Assembly: GCA_020850535.1 (NCBI GenBank)
Contig: JADZEM010000190.1
Span: 1-64,000 of the forward strand
From: Chloroflexota bacterium
Lineage (GTDB): Bacteria; Chloroflexota; UBA6077; JACCZL01
Length of the DNA: 64,000 bases
Direction: 5' to 3'
The translations under genes were made by a program, and so were the position numbers. This document shows positions 17,993 to 25,397 of this stretch, one piece after another (position 1 is the stretch's first letter; each line of letters starts with the position of its first letter). Below the pieces are notes generated by a model. That model had not been told where the DNA came from, searched no databases, and was given only the letters and a program-made list of their open reading frames with translations.

Positions 17993-18901
17993 TCAACTGG
18001 CGCTGACGCCGTTCATCCGGGCGATGGCCGAGTCCCGCAGGACCGCCATCCCCACGTACCAGCGAATCCGCACCCGGCTCGCGTCCTTCGTCTCCAGCGG
18101 CCCCACGTCAATCGCCTCGACGCCGCCGTTCGTCAGTCCCACCAGTCCATCAGCCGGGCTGAAGTGGATCGCGTAGATCGAGGAGAAGGTGCTGCCCGAG
18201 CCGTTGTCAGCTGCCTCCGCGTCGGAGATGAAGTCCGAGACGAGCACCGGGATGCCGTCGTACAGCAACACCTGCCGCCCGAAGCTCGACTCGCCCGTCT
18301 CCACGTAGTGCGTCGAGGCCGAGAGCAGGCCCTTCAGCTTACGGCGCGTCCGCTTGCTCATCAGCAGCACGTCCGGCTTGCCGCCCTTGACGAGATCGAT
18401 CAGTTGGTCGAGCAGCGCCAGCGTCAAGGATCCGCCGGCAGCGGCCGGCGTCAGCACCTGCCCGCTCGAACCGGTGCTCGGGTACAAGACCTTCAAGCCG
18501 TCGAAGGCGTTCGGGTCGGCCGTGGCATCGCCCGAGATGACCGTCTGCTCCCACTTGCGGGCCACGTCCTTCGCCTTGAGCATCGTCTGGATGGCGCGCT
18601 GGTCGTTGACGTTCGAGCGCGCCCGCTGCACGAAATTGTCCACGTCGGCATCGCCGCCGAGGATCGCCAGGTTCACCGTCTTCTGCGTGAACGTGGCCGC
18701 CGCCTCCGACCAGACCCCGTTGACCGGGTAGAACGACGCCCCGCCGAGCGTGTTCTCCTGCGTGAACTTGAAGCTGTTCCCCTCCACCTCCAGGAACGGC
18801 ATCACCCGCAGCATCGGGCTCTCTTCGAGGATCGTCTCGATCACTCCGCGCTGCACCATATCAGTGGAGAGCTTAGCGCTCTCAGCCAGCAACAGTGGCA
18901 C
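17993..18901 (-). CDS. Phage major capsid protein (HK97-fold type)
   Basis: 302 aa, GTG 18901 with AAGGAGG 8 bases upstream. The sequence runs through the usual order of a tailed-phage capsid subunit. It has an N-terminal arm (residues 1-60), then an A/P-domain-like core with DADVDNFVQRARSNVNDQRA, the WEQTVISGD block, GGKPDVLLMSKRTRRKLKGLL, and a C-terminal beta segment (RVRIRWYVGMAVLRDSAIARMNGV). There is no long N-terminal delta domain, consistent with a separate scaffold gene upstream. It would self-assemble into a shell. No frameshift or stop is present, so the gene is intact. An encapsulin is less likely because portal and scaffold genes accompany it. Confidence 0.82.
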   Translation of the reverse strand: MPLLLAESAKLSTDMVQRGVIETILEESPMLRVMPFLEVEGNSFKFTQENTLGGASFYPVNGVWSEAAATFTQKTVNLAILGGDADVDNFVQRARSNVNDQRAIQTMLKAKDVARKWEQTVISGDATADPNAFDGLKVLYPSTGSSGQVLTPAAAGGSLTLALLDQLIDLVKGGKPDVLLMSKRTRRKLKGLLSASTHYVETGESSFGRQVLLYDGIPVLVSDFISDAEAADNGSGSTFSSIYAIHFSPADGLVGLTNGGVEAIDVGPLETKDASRVRIRWYVGMAVLRDSAIARMNGVSAS

Positions 18902-18946
18902 GATGGTCCCTCCTTCGTTGTGGGTCGCGGGGCGTGGGTCGTGGAT

Positions 18947-19225
18947 CGTGGGAGGAGTTCGGTGGAAACGTGCGACTCACAGTTGTCGTCCTGAGCGCAG
19001 CGAAGGACCTCACCCGCAGACCGTCAACGTTCGCGTCACCACCCGCAGACCGTCAACGTTCGCGTCACCACTCGCTGACCGTCAACGTTCGCGTCACCAC
19101 TCGCTGACCGTCAACGCTCGCGTCACCACTCGCTGACCGTCAACGTTCGCGTCAGCGGGTGAGGTCCTTCGCTGCGCTCAGGACGACAACTGTGAGTCGC
19201 ACGTTTCCACCGAACTCCTCCCACG
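18947..19225. repeat. Long hairpin element with perfect 71-base arms
   Basis: The arms 18947-19017 and 19155-19225 are exact reverse complements over 71 bases. They contain GTCGTCCTGAGCGCAGCGAA / TTCGCTGCGCTCAGGACGAC. The 137-base centre is mostly the 29-base tandem repeats. Heptamer repeats (GTGGGTCG / CGACCCAC) extend outward from both ends. It fills the 347-base gap between the scaffold-like and capsid genes and encodes nothing visible. A related element is at 59813-60001. Confidence 0.9.
19014..19158. repeat. 29-base direct tandem repeats (about five copies)
   Basis: Units begin at 19014, 19043, 19072, 19101 and 19130 with no spacers. The shared core is GACCGTCAACGTTCGCGTCA, with few substitutions; the last unit runs into the right hairpin arm. 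It is not a CRISPR array because nothing unique separates the units. Confidence 0.9.
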
Positions 19226-19248
19226 ACCCACGCCCCACAACCCACGCC

Positions 19249-19698
19249 CTACTTCCTCAGGCCCGTCTCGATCAGCGCCAGCGGCGACAGTCCCGCCACC
19301 GGCGTTGTGCGCGCAGACGGCGCGCCGGCCGGCACCGACTGCCGCGCCAACGCCGCCCGCGCCGTCTCCAGCGCTCGCGTGTACGCCCCTTTCGCCACGT
19401 CCACGCTCGCCAGCAGCGCTTCCTCAGTCTCCCCGCTCACCAGCTCCGGGACGATCTGCCCGGCCTGCTCGGCCAGCAGCGCCCGTCGCAGCGCGGCCAG
19501 CCCGGCCGCCTGGGCCGTCGTCAACTCCCCGGCCAGGGCGTCCCGCGCCGAGGTCGCCTCGCCCAACTGCGCCGTCAGGTCCGCCAGCCGACCTGTCGTC
19601 TCGGCCAGTTGCCCGGCCGCCCCGTCCCGCTCGACCGTCAGTGTGGAGAGCTGGCCTTCCAGCTCGGCAATCCGCGCCAACGCCTCGTCGATCTCCAT
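19249..19698 (-). CDS. Phage capsid scaffolding-like protein
   Basis: 149 aa, ATG 19698 with GGAGG 5 bases upstream. The N-terminal ~70 residues are a coiled coil (Glu/Leu/Ala heptads, LARIAELEGQL). A helical block ending in IVPELVSGETEEALLASVD follows, then a flexible Pro/Ala tail and a short basic C-terminus (LALIETGLRK). This build is typical of phage scaffold proteins encoded directly upstream of the major capsid gene, where the basic C-terminus contacts capsid subunits. No protease domain is fused. Confidence 0.68.
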   Translation of the reverse strand: MEIDEALARIAELEGQLSTLTVERDGAAGQLAETTGRLADLTAQLGEATSARDALAGELTTAQAAGLAALRRALLAEQAGQIVPELVSGETEEALLASVDVAKGAYTRALETARAALARQSVPAGAPSARTTPVAGLSPLALIETGLRK

Positions 19699-19707
19699 GT
19701 GTCCTCC

Positions 19708-19945
19708 AGTTCTCAGTTGTCAGTGGTCAGCCATCAGCAAGCAGTTCTCGGTGCTCAGCGGGCGACAGCGTCTGGCTCGCACTCGTCTCCATCACACACC
19801 TCTTCCTCACGGCTGGCAGGCCGAGGGGCGTCACGCGCCTCAATCACCTCGTTCTCGTCCCCGTCACCCGCGCCCCACAGCCGAACACCCAAGTCTCGCC
19901 CCCCATGACCCACGATCCACGACCCAAGACCCACGCCCGGGCACA
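19708..19945. repeat. Heptamer-type repeats in gap between scaffold and adaptor genes
   Basis: The 247-base gap begins with TCAGTTG/TCAGTGG/TCAGCCA seven-base units (19716-19737) and ends with CCCACGATCCACGACCCAAG-type heptamers (19908-19938). No open frame with a ribosome site is seen in between. Confidence 0.55.
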
Positions 19946-20614
19946 TCACTCGCGGGCCACCAGCCGGCGCGGCCTGACCCCGCCACGCCGTCGCCGCGCC
20001 CGCTGCTCGAACGCCCCCTGGTAGTGCAGCCGCGCGCTGACCGGATCCGCGCCCCGCTGCCGCTCGAAGCGCTGCCGCTTCGCCTCGTCGGTCGCCACCC
20101 ACCCGAGCGCCCGCGCGCAAACGTAGGACACCAGGGCATCCTCGTCTTCAGCCAGCAGATCGAGCGCCGACACGTCGTCGGCTGGCACGGTGTACGCGCC
20201 CTTGTAGCGGACCTCGATGGTCTCTCCGGTCGCGCCAGGGGCCGGGATCAGCACCAGATCGCCGGCCCACTGCTCCCAGGTCAGTTGGGCCGGCTTCAGG
20301 CCCGTCCACCCACCCAGCATCCCCAGGTCCGCCGACGGTGAGATGTCGCCGTCGCGCAGGCCGCCCCGCGCGCGGAACAGGCCGGCCGGATGCTCTACCC
20401 GCACGATCTCCAGCACGTCGTTCGGCAGGAGGTAGGTCGGATCGTTCGCCGCCGAGATGGTCTGCCAGGTACGGTCACGCGGAGCCACCCGCGACCACTC
20501 GCGAATCCCCTCCCCGATCCACCGATCGAGCAGCCCGTCCGACCACAGCTTCGTCGCGCCGGTGTCGTTCAGCTCATCGCGTACCCTCGTGCGGATGTCC
20601 GCGCGGGTCGTCAT
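19946..20614 (-). CDS. Phage head-tail adaptor/connector-like protein
   Basis: 222 aa, ATG 20614 overlapping the portal stop by 4 bases. It begins TTRADIRTRVRDELNDTG and LLDRWIGEGIREWSR, the opening of many phage neck adaptor proteins. A beta-rich middle follows (TYLLPNDVLEIVRVEH, GETIEVRYKGAYTVPADD), then a helical, strongly basic tail. In tailed phages such proteins sit under the portal ring and close the head. Here it lies between portal and scaffold, which is not the most common order. Assignment is by pattern and context. Confidence 0.62.
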   Translation of the reverse strand: MTTRADIRTRVRDELNDTGATKLWSDGLLDRWIGEGIREWSRVAPRDRTWQTISAANDPTYLLPNDVLEIVRVEHPAGLFRARGGLRDGDISPSADLGMLGGWTGLKPAQLTWEQWAGDLVLIPAPGATGETIEVRYKGAYTVPADDVSALDLLAEDEDALVSYVCARALGWVATDEAKRQRFERQRGADPVSARLHYQGAFEQRARRRRGGVRPRRLVARE

Positions 20615-22101
20615 GGCGCGTCTCCTCTCGCCCCCTCTCCGCGCCGGAGAGAAGGTCGGGGGCTGAGGTCGGATCGTTCGCCCAGGGCTGCGCGGTCGGC
20701 CTGGACACGCGCCAGCTCTTCCTCAGGGCTCTCCGTCCCCAGGTCGTCCATCGCCGTGCGGTGGCTGCGTAGCCCGGCTGCCACCAGCCGGACCTGGTTC
20801 TGCACCTCGGCCACGTCGTCCTTCGGGAGCATCGGCGGCCAGAGTACCCGCACGCGGTCGTCGTCCGCGCCCCGCTGCGGGCCATCCAGCCGCCCGCTCA
20901 CGGGCACGCTCGCCGGCGCGGACACGCCCAGCCGGCCCACCCCGAACTGTCGCGCCAGCCGCAGCACCAGCCGCGTGCGCTGCCGAAGCGCCCGCGTCCA
21001 CCACGCCCGCTTCCGCAGCGTCCGCTGCACGATGGGCCGCAGCTCCGTCTCCAGCGCCACCCCGGAGAGCAGCCGACCGCTGTCCCCGAAGGCGGCTCGC
21101 GGCGTCTCCGTCACCTCGTAGAGCGTCCGGTACAGCCGCTCGATGTGCTCGCCAACGGCGACGGCCTGCCCCTGCCACTCCAGCAGCTTGACGTCGGCGT
21201 CGGACGGGATGTCCCAGACCGTCCCCGGCCCGACCGCCAGATCCGCGTGATCCGTCACCCCGCGAAAGACGATGGGCGGGTCAGCATGGAAGCGGATCAC
21301 ATCCGCCTGGTCCGAGACCCGCTCATCGATCTCCCGGTTGATCGGGATGACGTCCACCAGGTCGGACTGGCCCCACGACTCGTTCGCCAGCGGCAGGTTC
21401 GGCACATGCACGAACGGGATCGCGCCGTACGGGTTCGGCCCCTGCCGCGTGACGGTCCGGCCGACCGTCACCTGCAGCTCGGCCGGCGTCCAGCGCTCCA
21501 CCACCTCGGCCACGCCATCGGAGCCGCACAGCCCCTCGGCCTCGCTCGCCGTCAGGCCGTACCCGCCAAGCGCAAGGTCTTCCGCAGCCAGGCTGTACGC
21601 CACCTCGACGCGCCGCAGCGTGGCCGGATCGTCGCCGGCCCACGTCGCGAAGAACGTCCGAGGGTCCACGCTCAGGATGCGGACACGCTCCGTCGCCGGC
21701 TCCCAGACGACCTTGTAGACGCCATCGCCCAGGACCGCCGCATTCTGCGCCACCTGGAGATCGACGCCCTCGACGTCGTTCTGCCAGCCGACGTCGTACA
21801 GCAGCTGCTCGGCCGCCTCGGCCCGCCGCCGCTCGCGCGCGCTCGCCTCGTGGGCCGGCAGCACCGAGAACCCGACGCCCCGCCCGAGCAGGTACGCGAT
21901 CCCCTTGTCCACCACCACGCGCGCGTAGTTGAGCACCAGATTCGAGCGGCCGTTGCGCGCCCGCTCGAAGTGCCGGCCCTCGTAGAACTCCTGATACTGG
22001 CGATATCGCCGCAGCCGCGCGCCGGCCACCGACCGCAGCCGGTCCACCGCATCGCCGGCCGGGGTCACCCCCGCCTGGAGCTGGATCACCACGCCACCCA
22101 C
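20611..22101 (-). CDS. Phage portal protein (SPP1 gp6-like)
   Basis: 496 aa. GTG 22101 is used; nearby GTGs (e.g. 22092 and 22089) are alternatives. Blocks recognised: RYRQYQEFYEGRHF, NLVLNYARVVVDKGIAYLLG, AQNAAVLGDGVYKVVWEP, WGQSDLVDVIPINREIDERVSDQADV and AFGDSGRLLSGVALETELRPIVQ. These follow the SPP1-type portal order and length, so it would form the dodecameric DNA gate of a capsid vertex. The last ~18 residues (DLSPRPSLRRGEGARGDAP) are encoded by a REP-like palindrome, an apparent late extension. The gene is intact. Terminase, expected next to it, is absent; upstream is a LexA-like box and a heptamer array. Confidence 0.85.
   Translation of the reverse strand: MGGVVIQLQAGVTPAGDAVDRLRSVAGARLRRYRQYQEFYEGRHFERARNGRSNLVLNYARVVVDKGIAYLLGRGVGFSVLPAHEASARERRRAEAAEQLLYDVGWQNDVEGVDLQVAQNAAVLGDGVYKVVWEPATERVRILSVDPRTFFATWAGDDPATLRRVEVAYSLAAEDLALGGYGLTASEAEGLCGSDGVAEVVERWTPAELQVTVGRTVTRQGPNPYGAIPFVHVPNLPLANESWGQSDLVDVIPINREIDERVSDQADVIRFHADPPIVFRGVTDHADLAVGPGTVWDIPSDADVKLLEWQGQAVAVGEHIERLYRTLYEVTETPRAAFGDSGRLLSGVALETELRPIVQRTLRKRAWWTRALRQRTRLVLRLARQFGVGRLGVSAPASVPVSGRLDGPQRGADDDRVRVLWPPMLPKDDVAEVQNQVRLVAAGLRSHRTAMDDLGTESPEEELARVQADRAALGERSDLSPRPSLRRGEGARGDAP
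20630..20680. repeat. REP-like palindrome inside the portal 3' end
   Basis: CCCCCTCTCCGCGCCGGAGA followed by AGGTCGGGGGCTGAGG matches the C-rich palindrome family seen elsewhere. It codes in frame for the portal C-terminus. Confidence 0.6.
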
Positions 22102-22166
22102 CCCGCAGACCGGTCGGCGCGCAGCTCAGCTGCCGAGAAGGGGGCAGAATGCGCGCTCGACCATCA

Positions 22167-22192
22167 AGATATAGAACGTATGTTCTCTATCT
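22167..22192 (-). promoter_or_regulatory. LexA-like (SOS) box in the putative portal promoter
   Basis: A near-perfect 26-base dyad whose core is AGAAC-N4-GTTCT (22173-22186), fitting the GAAC-N4-GTTC LexA operator of Gram-positive and related bacteria. On the minus strand a TATATC -10 (22168-22173) follows CTGAGA with a 16-base spacer, so the dyad would lie between -35 and -10. Transcription would start near 22160, about 60 bases before the portal start. Regulation by LexA is inferred from sequence. Confidence 0.6.
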
Positions 22193-22244
22193 CAGGCTAC
22201 TCGCGGGTGGGATCGGCGGCCACACCACGGCCCGCCATGGGGCT

Positions 22245-22344
22245 GGGTCGTGGGTCGTGGGTCGTGGATCGTGGATCGTGGATCGTGGATCGTGGATCGT
22301 GGATCGTGGATCGTGGATCGTGGATCGTGGATCGTGGATCGTGG
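22245..22344. repeat. Heptamer tandem array (14 units)
   Basis: Three units GGGTCGT (22245-22265) are followed by about eleven units GGATCGT without interruption. This is the cleanest example of the seven-base repeat family in the window. It lies in the 379-base gap between the portal gene and the hydrolase gene; no gene is seen there. Confidence 0.95.
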
Positions 22345-22398
22345 AAAGGAACTGGCAAATGGGCGATGCGGTTTCAGTGCATCATTGCAAGTTTCCAT

Positions 22399-22425
22399 GT
22401 CATCCTGAGCGCAGCGAAGGATGAC
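22399..22425. repeat. Short palindrome GTCATCCT...AGGATGAC
   Basis: Eight-base arms around GAGCGCAGCGA. The core matches the arms of the long hairpin elements (18947, 59813), so this looks like a minimal or remnant copy. It is downstream of the hydrolase gene and could serve as its terminator, though no U-run follows. Confidence 0.7.
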
Positions 22426-22480
22426 AATTGCGAGTCGCAGAGTTTCACCGAGAACGCTTCTGGCTCCAGGCGGTTATGTA

Positions 22481-23275
22481 TCAACGGCGCCGTTCTGCCT
22501 TCGGCAGCAGCGCCAGGAACCGCGCGATCATCGCGTTGACCTGCTCCGGCACTTCCAGCATGTTGAAGTGACCCGCGCCGACCGTCTGCCCGAGCATCGC
22601 CTGCGGGCACAGCTCCTGGAACCGCGCGAGCTCCGGCTTCGGCTTCGCCGCCTGGATGTGCATGACCGGCACCTTGCACGCTTTCGCGGACTCGACCCCG
22701 TTGACCAGCCGCAGCTGCTCCCAGGCTGAGGCCATGACGTGTCGCGGTCGGGAGAGCATCGCCTCGGTGATCCAGGCCCGCAGCTCCAGGTCGCTCGCGG
22801 GGAGGAACATGCCGTCGATGGCCTCGCGGATCGGCGCGGGATCGGGGTCGTCGCGCATCACCTGGGCCAGGGCGGCTGTCGGATCGGTGCCGGCCGGCGT
22901 GGCGATGGTCCGCGTGCCGCCGTCCACCATGATGATGCCGGCCGGCACGTCCGGGTAGTGCGCGGCGATCTCCAGCGCCACCACCGCGCCCATACTGTGC
23001 CCGACGATGATCGGCTTCTCGACGCGCAGTTGCCCGCACAGCCAGACCACGTCATCCGCGAAGCCGGCCATCGTGTAGTCCTGGTGCGGCGCATCGCTGA
23101 CCCCGTGCCCACGCAGGTCTACGGACACCGTCCGATGCCGCGGACTGAACGCCTCGACCTGCCGCGCGAAGTAGCGGTGATCGCACGACCACCCATGCAC
23201 GAACACCAGCGGCGGGTGGCCCTGCCCCTGCTCCGTGTACGCCAGCCGCACGCCGTCCCGCGAGATCGTCTGCAT
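22481..23275 (-). CDS. Alpha/beta hydrolase
   Basis: 264 aa, ATG 23275 with GGGAGGGG upstream. Blocks: PPLVFVHGWSCDHRYF (oxyanion loop), SVDLRGHGVSD, the nucleophile elbow GHSMG with Ser94, and the C-terminal GAGHFNMLE with His236. The usual acidic triad residue after strand 6 is not obvious (VMHIQAAKPKPEL), so another Asp/Glu may serve. No signal peptide, so cytoplasmic. This group includes esterases, haloperoxidase-like and epoxide hydrolase-like enzymes; the substrate is not predictable. It stands alone between the capsid island and the radical SAM gene. Confidence 0.82.
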   Translation of the reverse strand: MQTISRDGVRLAYTEQGQGHPPLVFVHGWSCDHRYFARQVEAFSPRHRTVSVDLRGHGVSDAPHQDYTMAGFADDVVWLCGQLRVEKPIIVGHSMGAVVALEIAAHYPDVPAGIIMVDGGTRTIATPAGTDPTAALAQVMRDDPDPAPIREAIDGMFLPASDLELRAWITEAMLSRPRHVMASAWEQLRLVNGVESAKACKVPVMHIQAAKPKPELARFQELCPQAMLGQTVGAGHFNMLEVPEQVNAMIARFLALLPKAERRR

Positions 23276-23399
23276 CGGTCCCCTCCCGCTGGCCGTCACC
23301 CCGGCCGGCGCGGGACACTGTGGCTGACGGCCGGCCGGCTGTCAAGCTGAGCGCTCCGACCATCAGGACAATCGCAGATCGCACGAGCCACACCGTCGC

Positions 23400-25397
23400 T
23401 CAGTCCGGCAGACCCGGCAGCAGCGTCAGCTTCGGGCGCCCCGGCGGCGGTGGCGTCGCAGACCCTCGGGCCGCTGGCTTTCGAGCCGCCGGCGCGTCCA
23501 TCGGCGGGATCGTCGGGGCCGTCCACGGGCCGCGAATCAGCCGCCTTCCGCGCCCGGCCACCGGCTTGCTGGCAGCACGCGCCGGCGCTGTCGGCGAGAT
23601 GCGCGGCTGCACCATGCCTGACGTCCCCAGCAGCACGCTCCGCGTTTTGATCGTCCCGACCGGGTCCGTCATCCCCAGGTCGATCGCCAGCGCCAGCGGC
23701 ACGAACGTCGGCCGGCCCTCGCCAGCCGGCGCAGCAGCAACCGTCAGTTCCAGTGGCAGATGTTCAGAGGCCCCCTCACTCCCCAACCCGGTCGGGCCAC
23801 CTGACCTGCGCGCGGGAGGCACGGAACGGACGGTCGCAACCCCCCTCTCCCCCTGAGGGAGAGGGGTCGGGGGCGGCGTCCCTGGCGGCGGCCCAGGCGG
23901 CATCCCTGTCGCAACTCCCCTCTCTCCTTGAGGGAGAGGGGTCGGAGGCGGCGTCCCTGTCGCAACTCCCCTCTCCCCTTGAGGGAGAGGGGTCGGGGGT
24001 GAGGGGAAATGCACCGGCGTCTCGCGGCCCGCCCGGTACTGCCCGAACCCGCTCAGCACCGATTCCAGCACTGGCAGCATCCCTGTCGCCCGTTTCGCGC
24101 GGATGATCGCGTCCCACATCGGCTCCAACTTCTTCCAGCCGCCCGCGTACGCTACGTGCCGCGCCCGGTCCAGCCAGCGATCCTTCGTGGCCGCCCCCCG
24201 GAAGATCGAGCCCCAACGGTAGAAGTCGCGGTAGGCCCGCCAGTACCCCGCCTCCAGCTCCTCAGGCGTCAGGCGGGCCGGCCGGTACACCACGTGGCGC
24301 GTGTCGTACCGGTCCCAGTTCTCGGAGGTGATCCGTCCCTCGGCCTGCATCCGCCTGTGCAGGCCCGTGCCGGGGTACGGCGTCAGGATGTGGAAGGTCG
24401 CCGTCTCGATGCCCTGCCCGATGGCCCAGTCAACCGTCCGCTCGAACACCGACGGGTCGTCGCCGTCCATCCCGAACACGAAGCTGCCGTTGACCATCAC
24501 CCCCAGGTCGTGCAGCCGCCGGATCGCCGCCGAGTAGTCGCGATCCAGGTTCTGATACTTATGGTGCTCCTGGAGGTTGGCCGGGCTGAGCGTCTCAAAC
24601 CCGACGAACAGGCTCCGCAGCCCACACGCGACAGCCTTCTCCAGCAGGTCTGGCTGCAACACCGACTTGACGGTCCCGGCCGCCTGCCACAGCCTGCCCA
24701 TCCCCTTCATGCCCTCGAACAGGGCGGCTGCAAACCGAGGATGGCCGAAGAGATGATCGTCCAGGAAGTACAGGTGCTTGCCCGGCAGCCGGTCGATCTC
24801 CGCCAGGGCGTCGTCCACGGCCAGCGTGTAGAACGACGTGCCCCCCTCGAAGAAGGCCTCCTTGTAGCAGAAGTCGCAGGCGTGCGGGCACCCTCTGGAG
24901 ACCACAATCGAGTTCGGCACCAGATAGAGATGTCGCTTGATCAGGTCGCGGCGAAACGGCGGCGCGCCGATCAGCGTCCGCACCGTAGACTGGTACCGTG
25001 GCCCCGGCCGCCCTGCCCGATAGTCGGCCAGGAACTGCGGCCAGGTGTCCTCGCCCGGGCCGAGGAAGATCGTGTCGGCGTGAGCGGCCGCCTCGTCGGG
25101 CAGCGACGTGACGTGCAACCCTCCCAGGCAGACGTACGCCCCGCGCGCCCGGTAGTGATCCGCCAGTTGATACGAGCGGTACGCCGAGGTGATGTACACC
25201 TGGATCACCACAAGGTCTGGCGAGTCGTCCAGGTCGAGCGTCTCGACGTGCTCATCCTGCAACCTGATCTCGTCGTCTGGGCCAAAGTACGCCGCAAGCT
25301 GCGCCAGCCCCAGCGGCGGGAACAGCGAGTACTTGATCGGCCGGAAGAACGGGCTCCTGGCCTCGGTCAGCGCGGGTAGGATCATCTTCACGCGCAC
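23400..25397 (-). CDS. B12-binding-type radical SAM protein with repeat-expanded tail
   Basis: 665 aa from GTG 25397 (GGAG nine bases upstream); ATG 25385 is an alternative. The N-terminal ~150 residues resemble a cobalamin-binding Rossmann domain (FFRPIKYSLFPPLGLAQLAAY, GGLHVTSLPDEAAAHAD), though the B12 His loop (DxHxxG) is not clearly present. The radical SAM core has RGCPHACDFCYKEAF (CxxxCxxC) for the 4Fe-4S cluster, then the GFETLSPANLQEHHKYQN and FVFGMDGDDPSVFERTVDWA blocks. Such enzymes methylate or rearrange lipids, cofactors or natural products. After about residue 465 comes a Pro-rich tail with three near-identical segments containing PTPLPQGERGVAT, encoded by a palindromic repeat, then ~140 residues of low-complexity sequence. 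Confidence 0.82.
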   Translation of the reverse strand: MRVKMILPALTEARSPFFRPIKYSLFPPLGLAQLAAYFGPDDEIRLQDEHVETLDLDDSPDLVVIQVYITSAYRSYQLADHYRARGAYVCLGGLHVTSLPDEAAAHADTIFLGPGEDTWPQFLADYRAGRPGPRYQSTVRTLIGAPPFRRDLIKRHLYLVPNSIVVSRGCPHACDFCYKEAFFEGGTSFYTLAVDDALAEIDRLPGKHLYFLDDHLFGHPRFAAALFEGMKGMGRLWQAAGTVKSVLQPDLLEKAVACGLRSLFVGFETLSPANLQEHHKYQNLDRDYSAAIRRLHDLGVMVNGSFVFGMDGDDPSVFERTVDWAIGQGIETATFHILTPYPGTGLHRRMQAEGRITSENWDRYDTRHVVYRPARLTPEELEAGYWRAYRDFYRWGSIFRGAATKDRWLDRARHVAYAGGWKKLEPMWDAIIRAKRATGMLPVLESVLSGFGQYRAGRETPVHFPSPPTPLPQGERGVATGTPPPTPLPQGERGVATGMPPGPPPGTPPPTPLPQGERGVATVRSVPPARRSGGPTGLGSEGASEHLPLELTVAAAPAGEGRPTFVPLALAIDLGMTDPVGTIKTRSVLLGTSGMVQPRISPTAPARAASKPVAGRGRRLIRGPWTAPTIPPMDAPAARKPAARGSATPPPPGRPKLTLLPGLPD
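23833..24003. repeat. Three tandem copies of a REP-like palindrome inside a gene
   Basis: Palindromes of the CCCCTCTC...GAGAGGGG type, each with a GTCGGxGGC tail, occur near 23842-23873, 23916-23947 and 23968-23999. They are separated by GGCGTCCCTG-type linkers. They stay in frame with the radical SAM gene and encode the PTPLPQGERG peptide each time. Confidence 0.85.

Noticed and set aside
17993-18901. Capsid gene as an encapsulin
   Set aside because: Portal, scaffold and adaptor-like genes accompany it and no cargo enzyme gene is adjacent, so a phage-type head module fits better.
19014-19158. Five 29-base direct repeats as a CRISPR array
   Set aside because: Units abut with no spacers, no cas genes are nearby, and the array lies inside a hairpin element.
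22245-22344. Heptamer array as a replication origin iteron set or telomere-like end
   Set aside because: No DnaA boxes, replication gene or AT-rich unwinding region is nearby, and similar arrays occur at many gene ends.
23842-23999. Repeats in the radical SAM gene as an assembly error
   Set aside because: The three copies differ in sequence and linker and keep the frame, which a simple assembly duplication would not produce.
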